A stretch of 64,000 bases of DNA, from the NCBI GenBank assembly GCA_905208635.1, contig CAJLPX010000011.1, positions 1 to 64,000 on the forward strand, read 5' to 3'. Below the pieces are notes generated by a model that saw only the letters and a list, made by a program, of their open reading frames with translations, had not been told where the DNA came from and searched no databases. The stretch comes from an uncultured Collinsella sp. (lineage in GTDB: Bacteria > Actinomycetota > Coriobacteriia > Coriobacteriales > Coriobacteriaceae). Below are positions 40,658-49,347 of the stretch, one piece after another (positions within the stretch are counted from its first letter, which is position 1; each line of letters begins with the position of its first letter). Position numbers and translations under genes: made by a program.

Positions 40658-42283
40658 ATGGATGTCCATGCGGACGGCGATATTGCCGATAACTTTTGGT
40701 GGCGGCGCACAACGCAGACGCGACGCGGTCCTCTGTATGACGCTTGCGTATCGGCGGGGTTGCTGGTCGCGGCGACGATTGTGGGCGCGCTGCTCGACCA
40801 TCCGGGTCTCGCGCCGAGCATCATGATCGTCTATGTGTTCGCCGTTCAGCTGTGCGCATTCTTTACCTGGAGTCGCCTGTATTGCTTGCTGAGCTCGGCT
40901 GCCGCCGTGGCGCTCTACAACTTCTTGTTTGTCGACCCGCGCTGCTCGCTGTCGTTTATCGACCGTGTCTATCCCGGCATGTTCTTCATCATGTTCGTGG
41001 TCTCGCTTGTGTCGAGCTCGATTGCGTTGGCCCTGCGCCGTGCCTTGGCACAGGCTGCCGCCAGCGACCGCCGCACGCATATGGTGCTCGAGACCAACCG
41101 CATGCTGCAGCGGTGCGCTGATCAGCAGCAGATTGTCCATGCCATGGCAACGCAGCTGGCGCGTCTTTCGGGCTGTCCGGTCGTGTGGTACAGCGCCGAC
41201 GCCGAGGGCGATGACCTGCTGCCGCGTGCGACATACACGGCCGTGGGCGATGCCGCGCCGGTGCATGAACTGGCGCCGCAGATGCCGCCGCGGCTCTCGG
41301 CGTCCGCCTATGTGGGAACGCCGCTCGATGCCACCTATGGCGGCTCGACGTTTTATGGCATCTACCTGACGGTTCGCACGGGCGACGGCTTCGTCCGTTC
41401 GGGCGACCCCGCCTCGGTGGTGGGCGTGCTGGCTATCGTTGCCGAGCCCGACGTGCTGACGCATGAGGAGCGGACGCTTGCCGATGCCATCGTGAGCGAA
41501 GGCGAGCTGGCGCTCGACCGCGCCCGCGCCATGGAGGCCCGCGAGGAGGCGGCGGTGCTCGCCAAAAACGAACAGCTGCGCGCCAACCTGCTGCGCTCCA
41601 TCTCGCATGATCTGCGCACGCCGCTTACCAGTATTTCGGGTAATGCCGACGTGCTGCTCGATCAGGGCTCGACCGGCACCGCGGTGCTCGATGCCCAGAC
41701 GCGCCGCGGCCTGCTTCTATCCATTCGCTCGGATGCGCTGTGGCTCAACGCCACCGTCGAGAATCTGCTCGCCATCACCAAGCTCGAGGGTGGCGGTATG
41801 CGCCTGTCGACCACGCTCGAGCTCATGGACGATATCGTCGAGGAGGCGCTGCGCCACGTGAACCCTGCCGTGCGCGAGCACGACCTTAAGGTGGTGGCGT
41901 GCGATGAGCCGGCGCTCGTCAACGTCGATGCACGCCTGATGGTGCAGCTGGTGGTCAATCTGGTGAACAACGCCATCACCTATACGCCCGCGGGCTCGCA
42001 TATCATGATTTCGATTAGCGTCGACGATGGACGCGTGGCGTGCTCGGTGGCCGATGATGGTCCGGGCATCGCGCCCGAGGATCGCGAGCGGATCTTCGAG
42101 TCGTTCTATACCGCCAACCATGGTCTGGCCGACAGCCACCGCAGCGTTGGCCTGGGTCTTTCGCTCTGCCGTTCCATTGCGTTGGCACATGGCGGTAGCA
42201 TAGAGGTTGCCGCGGCGGACCCGCACGGTTCGGTCTTTACGATTGAACTTCCCGCCGCCGACGTTTCGTTTGATAAGGAGTAG
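40658..42283 (+). CDS. KdpD-like sensor histidine kinase lacking the N-terminal KdpD and Usp domains
   Basis: 541 residues. Four closely packed helices (about 30-130, DUF4118-like, as in KdpD), a GAF-like region (about 150-290), then the kinase: 'SISHDLRTPLTSISGNADVL' with phospho-His near 316, N-box 'LVVNLVNNAITYTPAG', 'VADDGPGIAPEDRERIFESF' and 'VGLGLSLCRSIALAHGG'. Full-length KdpD has about 900 residues; the first 400 are absent here, although the helices and kinase are intact. Four bases separate it from its response regulator. It likely senses potassium or turgor for kup, given the neighbours. Confidence 0.88.
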   Translation: MDVHADGDIADNFWWRRTTQTRRGPLYDACVSAGLLVAATIVGALLDHPGLAPSIMIVYVFAVQLCAFFTWSRLYCLLSSAAAVALYNFLFVDPRCSLSFIDRVYPGMFFIMFVVSLVSSSIALALRRALAQAAASDRRTHMVLETNRMLQRCADQQQIVHAMATQLARLSGCPVVWYSADAEGDDLLPRATYTAVGDAAPVHELAPQMPPRLSASAYVGTPLDATYGGSTFYGIYLTVRTGDGFVRSGDPASVVGVLAIVAEPDVLTHEERTLADAIVSEGELALDRARAMEAREEAAVLAKNEQLRANLLRSISHDLRTPLTSISGNADVLLDQGSTGTAVLDAQTRRGLLLSIRSDALWLNATVENLLAITKLEGGGMRLSTTLELMDDIVEEALRHVNPAVREHDLKVVACDEPALVNVDARLMVQLVVNLVNNAITYTPAGSHIMISISVDDGRVACSVADDGPGIAPEDRERIFESFYTANHGLADSHRSVGLGLSLCRSIALAHGGSIEVAAADPHGSVFTIELPAADVSFDKE

Positions 42284-42287
42284 CGCT

Positions 42288-43001
42288 GTGCCGAACTCTG
42301 CCGTAAAACCGCTCATCTTGGTCGTTGAGGACGACCCCGCCGTTCGCAATCTTATTGTTGCCGCGCTCGAGGCGCACGGCTTGCGCCATATGGCTGTGGA
42401 GACCGCCCATGCCGCCATCGCCGCCGCCTCATCGCAGGCACCGAGCATTGTGCTGCTCGATCTGGGCCTGCCCGATATGGACGGCGTCAAGGTGGTGGAG
42501 TCGGTGCGTGCATGGTCGGGCATGCCGATTATCGTGGTCTCGGCGCGCAGCGAGGATGCGGACAAAATCCGCGCGCTCGATGCCGGCGCCGACGACTATC
42601 TGACCAAGCCGTTTTCGGTCGAGGAACTGCTCGCGCGCATTCGCACGACGCTCAGGCGCCTTTCGTATGCGCAGACGGGCGGCGTTGTCTCCGAGGGCTC
42701 GTTCGATACCGGTGAGCTGCATATCGATTTTGATGCCGGCATCGCCACAATGGATGGCGAGGAACTGCATCTGACGCCAATCGAGTATAAGCTCCTGTGC
42801 CTGCTGGCGCATAACGCCGACAAGGTACTGACGCACCAGTTTATCCTGCACGAGATTTGGGGCACGGCGACCAAGAGCGACCTGGCGAGCCTGCGTGTCT
42901 TTATGGGCACGCTGCGCAAGAAGATCGAGTCCGACCCCGCGCATCCGCGCTATATCCAGACGCGCGTGGGTATTGGTTACCGATTGGTCATCCAGGGATA
43001 G
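42288..43001 (+). CDS. KdpE-like response regulator (OmpR/PhoB family)
   Basis: 237 residues. Receiver domain with 'VVEDDPAVRN', phospho-acceptor Asp58 in 'VLLDLGLPDMDGV', 'SARSEDADKIRALDAGADDYLTKPF' with the conserved Lys. The C-terminal winged helix includes 'LHLTPIEYKLLCLL' and 'RVFMGTLRKKIESDPAHPRY'. The GTG start at 42288 is behind AAGGAG. Forms a two-component system with the preceding kinase. Its DNA target is probably within this cluster. Confidence 0.92.
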   Translation: MPNSAVKPLILVVEDDPAVRNLIVAALEAHGLRHMAVETAHAAIAAASSQAPSIVLLDLGLPDMDGVKVVESVRAWSGMPIIVVSARSEDADKIRALDAGADDYLTKPFSVEELLARIRTTLRRLSYAQTGGVVSEGSFDTGELHIDFDAGIATMDGEELHLTPIEYKLLCLLAHNADKVLTHQFILHEIWGTATKSDLASLRVFMGTLRKKIESDPAHPRYIQTRVGIGYRLVIQG

Positions 43002-43025
43002 GTCGGCATCCGCCATCCCAATATG

Positions 43026-43091
43026 AGTTGCGGTGAAATACGGTCTAAATTTACCTAATTCCAGGCAAAAGTCCGTATTCCACCGCAACTT
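43026..43091. repeat. GTTGCGGTG hairpin repeat, copy 2
   Basis: AGTTGCGGTGAAATACGG and CCGTATTCCACCGCAACT arms. Its interior matches copy 1 (16637) in inverse orientation. It fills the gap between the ends of the convergent response regulator and rlmKL genes. Confidence 0.78.
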
Positions 43092-43093
43092 TG

Positions 43094-45670
43094 TTATCTG
43101 CCCTTGGGCTTGCTGGCGTAGAACTTCTTCTTTTTAGGTTTGCCGGCGGGGGAGGGCTTGCCGGCAAAGCTGGACTTGCCGTTGCCGCGCGGCCCCCGGT
43201 CGCCGGCCTGCGCGTGCGTGGGTACTGCCGCACGGGGCTTGCGGGCCTCGGGGTTATGCAGTTCCTCGACGCGCTCGGCAATTTCCTCGGCGCTAAAGCC
43301 GACCTCGGCCATGGCGTCCTCGATGGGCAGGCGGCGCACGATATAGCAGTGGTGCACCTTCTGGTTGCGCGCGAAGTCCTCGGGGATGGTCTGTGCCGTA
43401 ATGTCCTCCAGCACTACGCCCGCGCGGGCGAGCTTGCGCGTCTCGGGGCGGAAGCCGCGCAGGTTGCAGCTAAAGATGGCGTGGCCGCCCTGCGCGAGCA
43501 GGCGCGATACGCCGGCCAAAAGCTCAACATGGTCGCGCTGGACATCCCAGGTACGGCGGCCCATCTTGGACGAGTTCGAGAACGTGGGCGGGTCGACAAA
43601 AATCAGGTCCCAGCGGTTGCGCGTCTGGCGCTGGTCGCGAATCCAGGCGAGCACGTCGTCGCGCACAAAATGATGCTGCGGTCCCACAAAGCCGTTCTGG
43701 CGCATGTTGCGCTCGGCCCAGTCCAGATAGGTGTTGGAGAGGTCGACCGTCACGGTCTCCTCGACGCCGCCATCGGCCGCGTAGCAGGTGGCGGTGCCGG
43801 TGTAGGCAAACAGGTTGAGGAAGCGGCGTGCCTGCTTGGCGTGCTCGCGCACTAGGTTGCGGGTGACGCGATGATCCAGGAAGATGCCCACATCTAGATA
43901 GTCGTCAAAGTTGACGGCAAAGGTAAGCCCGCCCTCTTCGATGAGCGGCAGGCGACGGCGTGCGATGTTGGCACGCTCGCCCGATGCGCCCTTGCCGGCG
44001 CCCTGCTTGCCGTACTGCGAGCCGCCGCGCGAACGCATGCGGGCCTTGGCGTGCACATGCTCGGCCGGCACGTCCAGGATACGCGGCGCGATGGCCAAGA
44101 TGTCGAGCATGCGGGCCTGGGCCAGCGCGGGGTCGATGGTCTTGGGCGCGGCGTATTCGGCGATGACGAGCCAGCGGCCCGGCGTCTGCGGGCAGCCTTC
44201 GTACAGGTCGATGGCGGCAGAGTAGTCGGGCAGGTCGGCATCGTAGACGCGGTAGCAGCTCACACCCTCGCGCTTTGCCCACTTGCGGCGCAGGCGGGCG
44301 TTCTTGCGCAGGCGGTTGGCGAACTGCTCGGACTCGGGAATGAGCACGGGCAGCGGCTTGCCGTCGCCCAGGTCGAGCGTGGCGGCAGGTTCGGGCATGG
44401 CGGGGGCGGGGGCTTCGTTTTCGGTATCCGCGGTCTGCTCCTCGGCATCCGCGCTGGTCGCAGCTTCAAACGCCGCGGCGGCGTGGTCGAGCGAGGGCCA
44501 AACCTCAATAGCCGCCTCTTCGTTGTTGGGCATGACGGCGATCGAGTGCTCGGGCTCAGCGCGGAGCGCGCGGGCCAGCAATCCGTCGCGGGTGAGTGCG
44601 GCGACCGGTGCCGAAGTGAGCTCGGGCGCACGGCGCAGCTCGCCGACCAGTGTCATGGCGTCATGCATAAGCGACAGCGGTGTCTCGGTCGTATCCGCGA
44701 CGAGGGCGGCACCGGCGACGGCGCCCGCGTGGTCCAGTACGGTGGCAGATTTGGCGGCGCAAAAATCGACAAAGCGCTTGTAACCGGCACACTTGACCAT
44801 GCGCTCAGCGGTCTTGCGGGCGGCAGGGTCAATGTCTACGGCAACGATGCGCGCCTGCCGCTCGCGCGCTGCCGCCTCGCGCTCGCGTGCCTCGGCAAGC
44901 AGCTGCTCCCACAGGGCGGCGTCGTGCAGCTGCCAGCCCTCAAAGCCCCAGCGCTCGCGTGTGGCGCCCGGGGCGCGGTCGGTCAGAATGTTCACGGCTT
45001 CCAGCAACAGGCCGCCGCCGGCGCACGAGGCATCGATTAGCGTGGGAAGGGCTTCATCCTCGTAATCGTCGGCCGTCAACTCGCGCTCGCACAGTGCGGT
45101 CCAGCCGACCTGCGCCAGCACCAGGGCGGCGTAGTCGGGGCGCAACACGTGCGCGCCCTCGCCGGCACGGGTCGCAGCGGGCGGCAGGCGTTTGAACAGC
45201 GGGTCGCCCGAAAGGTCCAGGCTGATGCTCGCGCGGCGCTGGCGCAGCGAAAGCAGTAGGTGAACGTCGGGATCGGTGGCATCGACATCGGCGCGACGGC
45301 CCGTGGTCTCGGCCAGACGGTCGCACAGCGCGTCCTTGGCGCGCAGGGCCGAGAAGCGCGTGTTGCGCAGCTGCTCGGTCACGCCGCGGGCGGTGATGGC
45401 GATGGTGGCGCCGGGGCGGATGATGGTCTCCCAGGCGATGTCGTAAACGCCGTCGTACAGCTCGTCGGCATCCTGCGCCTCAAAGCGCCCAAGCACCACG
45501 AACACGCGGCTCGCCAGGCGCGACCACAGGCATGCTCGGTAGCCTTGCTCGAGCTCGCCCTCAAATGTAGCGCGGCCCTTCAGCCGGCGAACATGCGAAA
45601 GCCCGAGGCGTTTAAGCTCATCGGCGAGTGCGGACTCAAAGCCCTCGGGGCAGCTTGCGTAAAATTCCAT
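43094..45670 (-). CDS. rlmL: Bifunctional 23S rRNA methyltransferase RlmKL
   Basis: 858 residues. N-terminal THUMP-type RNA-binding region ('MEFYASCPEGFESALADELK'), first methyltransferase domain (about 160-350; 'IDASCAGGGLLLEAVNIL' in the SAM/RNA-binding part) for m2G2445, and second domain (about 560-760) for m7G2069 with 'FLNLFAYTGTATCYAADGG' and 'WDLIFVDPPTFSNSSKM'. Between them is an acidic, Ala/Glu-rich insert of about 60 residues. The C-terminus carries a basic Lys/Gly tail ('KPSPAGKPKKKKFYASKPK') probably for rRNA contact. Start at 45670 follows GAGAGG. Confidence 0.93.
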   Translation of the reverse strand: MEFYASCPEGFESALADELKRLGLSHVRRLKGRATFEGELEQGYRACLWSRLASRVFVVLGRFEAQDADELYDGVYDIAWETIIRPGATIAITARGVTEQLRNTRFSALRAKDALCDRLAETTGRRADVDATDPDVHLLLSLRQRRASISLDLSGDPLFKRLPPAATRAGEGAHVLRPDYAALVLAQVGWTALCERELTADDYEDEALPTLIDASCAGGGLLLEAVNILTDRAPGATRERWGFEGWQLHDAALWEQLLAEAREREAAARERQARIVAVDIDPAARKTAERMVKCAGYKRFVDFCAAKSATVLDHAGAVAGAALVADTTETPLSLMHDAMTLVGELRRAPELTSAPVAALTRDGLLARALRAEPEHSIAVMPNNEEAAIEVWPSLDHAAAAFEAATSADAEEQTADTENEAPAPAMPEPAATLDLGDGKPLPVLIPESEQFANRLRKNARLRRKWAKREGVSCYRVYDADLPDYSAAIDLYEGCPQTPGRWLVIAEYAAPKTIDPALAQARMLDILAIAPRILDVPAEHVHAKARMRSRGGSQYGKQGAGKGASGERANIARRRLPLIEEGGLTFAVNFDDYLDVGIFLDHRVTRNLVREHAKQARRFLNLFAYTGTATCYAADGGVEETVTVDLSNTYLDWAERNMRQNGFVGPQHHFVRDDVLAWIRDQRQTRNRWDLIFVDPPTFSNSSKMGRRTWDVQRDHVELLAGVSRLLAQGGHAIFSCNLRGFRPETRKLARAGVVLEDITAQTIPEDFARNQKVHHCYIVRRLPIEDAMAEVGFSAEEIAERVEELHNPEARKPRAAVPTHAQAGDRGPRGNGKSSFAGKPSPAGKPKKKKFYASKPKGR

Positions 45671-45745
45671 GGGTGACCTCTCTGGTTGCGTCGCTCCATT
45701 ATATGATGGATGCTTCGTTTGCCCTTATCCTCGAAAGGAACCCAT

Positions 45746-46573
45746 ATGATTGATGCGTGCCCCGATTCCACCGTGCTCTTTTTTGACGTGGACGGCACGC
45801 TGACGTCGTTCGATCCCGACAACATGACCGACAAGGACTTTTCGGCGGTTCGCCCCTCGCAGGCGGTCGTCGAGGCGTTTCATCGCCTGCGCGACGCAGG
45901 GCACAAGGCATTTATCTGCACGGGCCGCCCCCTGTGGCTGGTTGCCGATGGTCTGCGTGCCCTGAATCCGGCGGGCATCGTTGCCATGGCGGGCGCCACG
46001 CTCGAGGTCGAGGGCCGCGTGGTGCATGAGGACTGTTTTGACGAGGACGTTATCGCGGAGCTTGCGCGCCGCATTGCCGCGGCGGGCGGCGAGGCGTTGT
46101 TCGAGACGAACGGTGCCACCTATTCACTTGAGCCAGTTGGTGTCGAACAGTCATTTCTGCTAGGCGCCGGCGTGGTGCATGGCGTTGATCAGATGCGCGT
46201 CGATGGCCGCTTGCGCGTAGGCAAGGTGTGCATTAACGCGTGCAACCTGGCTCGCGTTGCCAACGATGACGGCTTTATCGATCGCGAGTTTGAGCTGTGC
46301 AACACCGGTGGTCAGAATCGCGAGCTGAGCCCCAAGGGCATCGACAAGGGCGTGGGCGTGGCGCGAGCGCTGGCGTATCTGGGCCGCGAGGGAAATGCGC
46401 GCACCTTTGGCTTTGGCGATTCGGGCAACGATCTGGGCATGCTCACTGCCGTTGAGACGGCCGTGGCCATGGGCAACGCCATGTCCGAGGTCAAGGCGGT
46501 CGCCGACTACGTGACCGACGACGTCGCACACGACGGCACCGTCACCGCCATGCGCCACTTTGGGTTGATTTAA
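45746..46573 (+). CDS. Cof-type HAD phosphatase
   Basis: 275 residues. HAD motif I 'LFFDVDGTLTSFDPD', motif II 'AFICTGRPLW', motif III/IV 'GKVCINACN' region and 'FGFGDSGNDLGMLTAVETAV', all of the Cof/IIB sugar-phosphate phosphatase type with a C2 cap between. The C-terminus 'ADYVTDDVAHDGTVTAMRHF' is the usual family end. Start at 45746 follows GAAAGGAA. Substrate probably a phosphorylated metabolite; not determinable. Divergent from rlmKL. Confidence 0.92.
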   Translation: MIDACPDSTVLFFDVDGTLTSFDPDNMTDKDFSAVRPSQAVVEAFHRLRDAGHKAFICTGRPLWLVADGLRALNPAGIVAMAGATLEVEGRVVHEDCFDEDVIAELARRIAAAGGEALFETNGATYSLEPVGVEQSFLLGAGVVHGVDQMRVDGRLRVGKVCINACNLARVANDDGFIDREFELCNTGGQNRELSPKGIDKGVGVARALAYLGREGNARTFGFGDSGNDLGMLTAVETAVAMGNAMSEVKAVADYVTDDVAHDGTVTAMRHFGLI

Positions 46574-46574
46574 T

Positions 46575-46615
46575 AAATGGCCGGGTCGCCCGCAGTGGGG
46601 GCGACCCGGCCATTT
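46575..46615. terminator. Bidirectional terminator
   Basis: AAATGGCCGGGTCGCC and GGCGACCCGGCCATTT form a perfect stem of 16 bases between the convergent HAD and deoR-type genes. Confidence 0.85.
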
Positions 46616-46618
46616 GAG

Positions 46619-47410
46619 CTATTTTGCAATATAGAGCTTGGGATGACTGCGACTGCTCTCGATCGCCGCCGTCATGATGCCCTCGTCGTCTCCATCAACG
46701 ATGATGCCGTCGAGGTCATCGATCTGCGCGGACTGATAAAAACTGGTTTTGTTGAACTTTCCCTGGTCAACCATCATGTAGCCCTGGTTTGAGTTGGTAA
46801 GGTACATATGCTTGATCATGGCCGAGAAGTCGTGCTCGACGGTAAAGCCGTGGTCGGGGTGGAATCCGTCGGCACTGACAAACGCCTTGTCGGCATGTAG
46901 TTTGCTCATGCAGTCGAGCGTCAGTGCGCCCGCGAGATAGAGGTGCCCCTTGCGCACGGAGCCGCCCAGCAGCACTACCGAAGCATTGGGGAGATTGAAG
47001 CTGGCGTAGTTCGCGATTGCAAGATCGCCGGTGATAATGGTGATCTCACGCTTGTCCATGAGGGCCTTAGCGAAGTAAAAGCCTGTGGTGCCGATATCAA
47101 TTACCAGAACATCGCCATCATCAACAAGAGTTGCTGCGGTTGCGGCGATGGCCTCCTTGGCCTCGACTTGGACATTGATGCGCTCCTCGGGATACGAGAT
47201 CGCGTTGGAGCGAGAAAGCGATACCGCTCCACCGCGTACGCGACGCAGCTTGCCTTCGGATTCCAGCGAGATGAGGTCGTGTCGTGCGGTGACTTCCGAA
47301 ACCGAAAAACGGCGAACGATGTCGGATACCGAGATATTTGGCTTTTCGGCCAGCCAATTCATGATAAATCGCTGGCGCTCAGCCGGCGAAAGGTCTGAAG
47401 TAGATGCCAT
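46619..47410 (-). CDS. DeoR family transcriptional regulator
   Basis: 263 residues. N-terminal helix-turn-helix 'NISVSDIVRRFSVSEVTARHDLISLESEGKL' in outline, then 'RRVRGGAVS'. The C-terminal sugar-phosphate-binding domain has 'VLVIDIGTTGFYFAKAL', 'ASVVLLGGSVRKGHLYLAG' and 'KAFVSADGFHPDHGFT'. Start at 47410 follows AAAGGAGCGG; a longer frame has no site. Divergent from the PTS/transaldolase operon, so it is the likely repressor, released by a sugar phosphate. Confidence 0.92.
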   Translation of the reverse strand: MASTSDLSPAERQRFIMNWLAEKPNISVSDIVRRFSVSEVTARHDLISLESEGKLRRVRGGAVSLSRSNAISYPEERINVQVEAKEAIAATAATLVDDGDVLVIDIGTTGFYFAKALMDKREITIITGDLAIANYASFNLPNASVVLLGGSVRKGHLYLAGALTLDCMSKLHADKAFVSADGFHPDHGFTVEHDFSAMIKHMYLTNSNQGYMMVDQGKFNKTSFYQSAQIDDLDGIIVDGDDEGIMTAAIESSRSHPKLYIAK

Positions 47411-47758
47411 ATGCCGCTCCTTTTGAACAAAAGGTAAAAGATGCGCCTTTCGTAATCGAAATATAACGTATCGATATGAAAAGAACAAGGCAAATTCGAA
47501 TGAATCAAAAGAACGGAATGGCATGTCACAAATGCATGCCTAGCAGATAGTTCGCACGTAGACGGGCTATAAAGAGTCTCATTCTGAAGGTGCCGCCCAA
47601 AAGAAGTACGTTCACACCCGATATTCGACCGTTCACGGAAAGTTGACAATTGAGCTTTCGATGGCTTTTGAAATAGTTTATAAAAGAAAGCCGAAAAGCT
47701 TTTGAAACAAAGAAGAAGGCTTTCGATAGCAATAGTGTTAGATGAGAAAGGACCGAAC
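47411..47758. promoter_or_regulatory. Divergent control region of the PTS operon
   Basis: 348 bp, AT-rich. TTGACA at 47644 is a good -35. Repeated words CTTTTGAAA (twice) and GCTTTCGAT (twice) lie between about 47656 and 47730, on the side of the transaldolase gene. TTTCGTAATCGAAA lies near the deoR start. DeoR proteins often bind such repeated TTTCG/TTTTG boxes. The exact promoter -10 is unclear. Confidence 0.45.
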
Positions 47759-48469
47759 ATGGCGATTAAGGTGTTTGCCGACGGCGCTAACCTCGAAGGC
47801 ATGCTTGACATGCATGACAATGGCAACGTTCAGGGCTTCACGACCAATCCTTCCCTTATGAAGGCCGGTGGCGTGACTGACTACCGCGCTTTTGCCAAGA
47901 CGGTTCTTGAGCACATTACCGATGTGTCGGTTTCTTTTGAGGTATTCGCCGACGACGAGGCTGGTATGGAAGCCGAGGCTCGCGAGATCGCAACCTGGGC
48001 AGACAACGTCTACGTTAAGATCCCGGCGCTCAACACTAAGGGCGAGTCCACTGCCGCGCTGGTCAAGCGCCTTTCTGCCGACGGCATCAAGGTGAATGTC
48101 ACCACTATCTTCACGCCCGAGCAGGTCGACGAGTTTGTCGATGCCGTCTCTGCTGAGACCCCCTCTATTCTGTCCATCTTCGCCGGTCGCATTGCCGATA
48201 CCGGCGTCGATCCGCTGCCCCTCATGGCGGAGTCCGTAAAGAAGGCTGCCGTTAAGCCTGCTGCCGAGGTTCTCTGGGCGTCTACGCGCGAGGTCCTCAA
48301 TATCTTCCAGGCGGAGTCCGTTGGATGCCAGATCATTACGGTCCCCAATGCCCTTCTTGCCAAGCGCAAGAATTTCGGGAAAGATTTGCTTGAGTACTCG
48401 CTTGATACGGTCAAGGGCTTTGCCCGCGACATCCAGGCACTTGGTTTCCATATCTTGCCCGAGGAGTAG
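47759..48469 (+). CDS. FSA-type transaldolase/fructose-6-phosphate aldolase, paralogue 1
   Basis: 236 residues, class I aldolase of the small transaldolase (TalC/FSA) subfamily. 'IKVFADGANLEGML', 'VQGFTTNPSLM', 'NVYVKIP' with the Schiff-base Lys, 'VNVTTIFTPEQV' and 'LWASTREVLNIFQAE' are the conserved blocks. First gene of the operon with IIA, IIB and IIC of an ascorbate-type PTS, so it likely handles the keto-sugar phosphate made from the imported sugar. The start at 47759 follows GAAAGGA. A close paralogue is at 51064. Confidence 0.92.
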   Translation: MAIKVFADGANLEGMLDMHDNGNVQGFTTNPSLMKAGGVTDYRAFAKTVLEHITDVSVSFEVFADDEAGMEAEAREIATWADNVYVKIPALNTKGESTAALVKRLSADGIKVNVTTIFTPEQVDEFVDAVSAETPSILSIFAGRIADTGVDPLPLMAESVKKAAVKPAAEVLWASTREVLNIFQAESVGCQIITVPNALLAKRKNFGKDLLEYSLDTVKGFARDIQALGFHILPEE

Positions 48470-48478
48470 GGGACGAGC

Positions 48479-48925
48479 ATGCTGACCGATCTTCTTAAGC
48501 CCGAGCTTGTTGCCTGCCACGTCGAGGCCTCCGATTGGGAGGAAGCGATCAGGGCATGCGGTAAGTTGCTCGTAGGCGCTGGCAAATGCGACCAGAGCTA
48601 TGTTGACGCCATGATTTCATCGGTTCACAAATTCGGCCCCTATATGGTCTTGGAAGAGGGCATCGCCATGCCCCACGCTCAGGCAGATGACAATGTGAGT
48701 GAAGCGGGAATCTGTATCGTCACGCTTGACCCAGCCGTTGCGTTTGGACACGAGGATTTCGATCCGGTTCACGTGCTCGTGGGTATTTGCGCGCCCGACC
48801 CCAAGGCTCATCTTGGCTGCTTGGCGGAGCTTTCGCAGATGTTCGAGGACGAGGACTGCGTTGCCAAGCTCAGCGCATGCGATACGCCCGAGCGGGTTTT
48901 GGAGACCATGCGTTCATTCTTTTAG
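48479..48925 (+). CDS. PTS IIA component (fructose/mannitol type, UlaC-like)
   Basis: 148 residues of the PTS EIIA-2 domain. Phospho-His lies in 'EEGIAMPHAQADDNV'. 'VHVLVGICAPDPKAHLGCLAEL' and the C-terminal 'ERVLETMRSF' are family segments. In Ula-type systems a separate IIA of this fold receives phosphate from HPr and passes it to IIB. It lies nine bases after the transaldolase and before the IIB gene. Confidence 0.9.
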   Translation: MLTDLLKPELVACHVEASDWEEAIRACGKLLVGAGKCDQSYVDAMISSVHKFGPYMVLEEGIAMPHAQADDNVSEAGICIVTLDPAVAFGHEDFDPVHVLVGICAPDPKAHLGCLAELSQMFEDEDCVAKLSACDTPERVLETMRSFF

Positions 48926-49000
48926 GCCTTAATGGCACGGCGATGCGTCGCCGCTTTTGGATAGACGGAAAACCGTCACGTGTAGGAGAGGAAGGTTGCC

Positions 49001-49276
49001 ATGCATATCATCACCGTATGCGGAAACGGCATCGGGTCCAGCCTGATGCTCGCTGGCAAAGTCGAGGAGCTTTGCGAGGAGGAGGGCATCAAGGCCGACG
49101 TTGAGTCTATGGACCTGAACGGTGCTTCTTCCGCAAATCCGGATCTGTTCATCACCGTTAAGGAGCTCGCCCCCGAGCTCCACGGCAACGTTGTGATCGT
49201 TCGCAGCTATGTGAACAAGAAGAAGATCCGCGAAGACGCCCTCGAGGCAATCAAGGCGGCTGCCGCTAACGCCTAA
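49001..49276 (+). CDS. PTS IIB component (ascorbate/lactose type, UlaB-like)
   Basis: 91 residues. The phosphocysteine loop is at the very start: 'MHIITVCGNGIGSSLMLAGK'. It accepts phosphate from IIA and phosphorylates the sugar entering through IIC. The GGAGAGGAAGG-like ribosome site precedes the ATG at 49001. Length fits the free-standing IIB domain. Confidence 0.92.
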   Translation: MHIITVCGNGIGSSLMLAGKVEELCEEEGIKADVESMDLNGASSANPDLFITVKELAPELHGNVVIVRSYVNKKKIREDALEAIKAAAANA

Positions 49277-49347
49277 AGCGGCACAAAAAAGGGCGGTTCC
49301 CTGTGGAAGAGGGAAACGCGCCCACGTTAGAGAGAAAGGAAGCGCAG

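Noticed and set aside
43094..45670. RlmKL as a fusion found only here
   Set aside because: The RlmK-RlmL fusion is the normal form in many bacteria; only the acidic insert and basic tail are particular.
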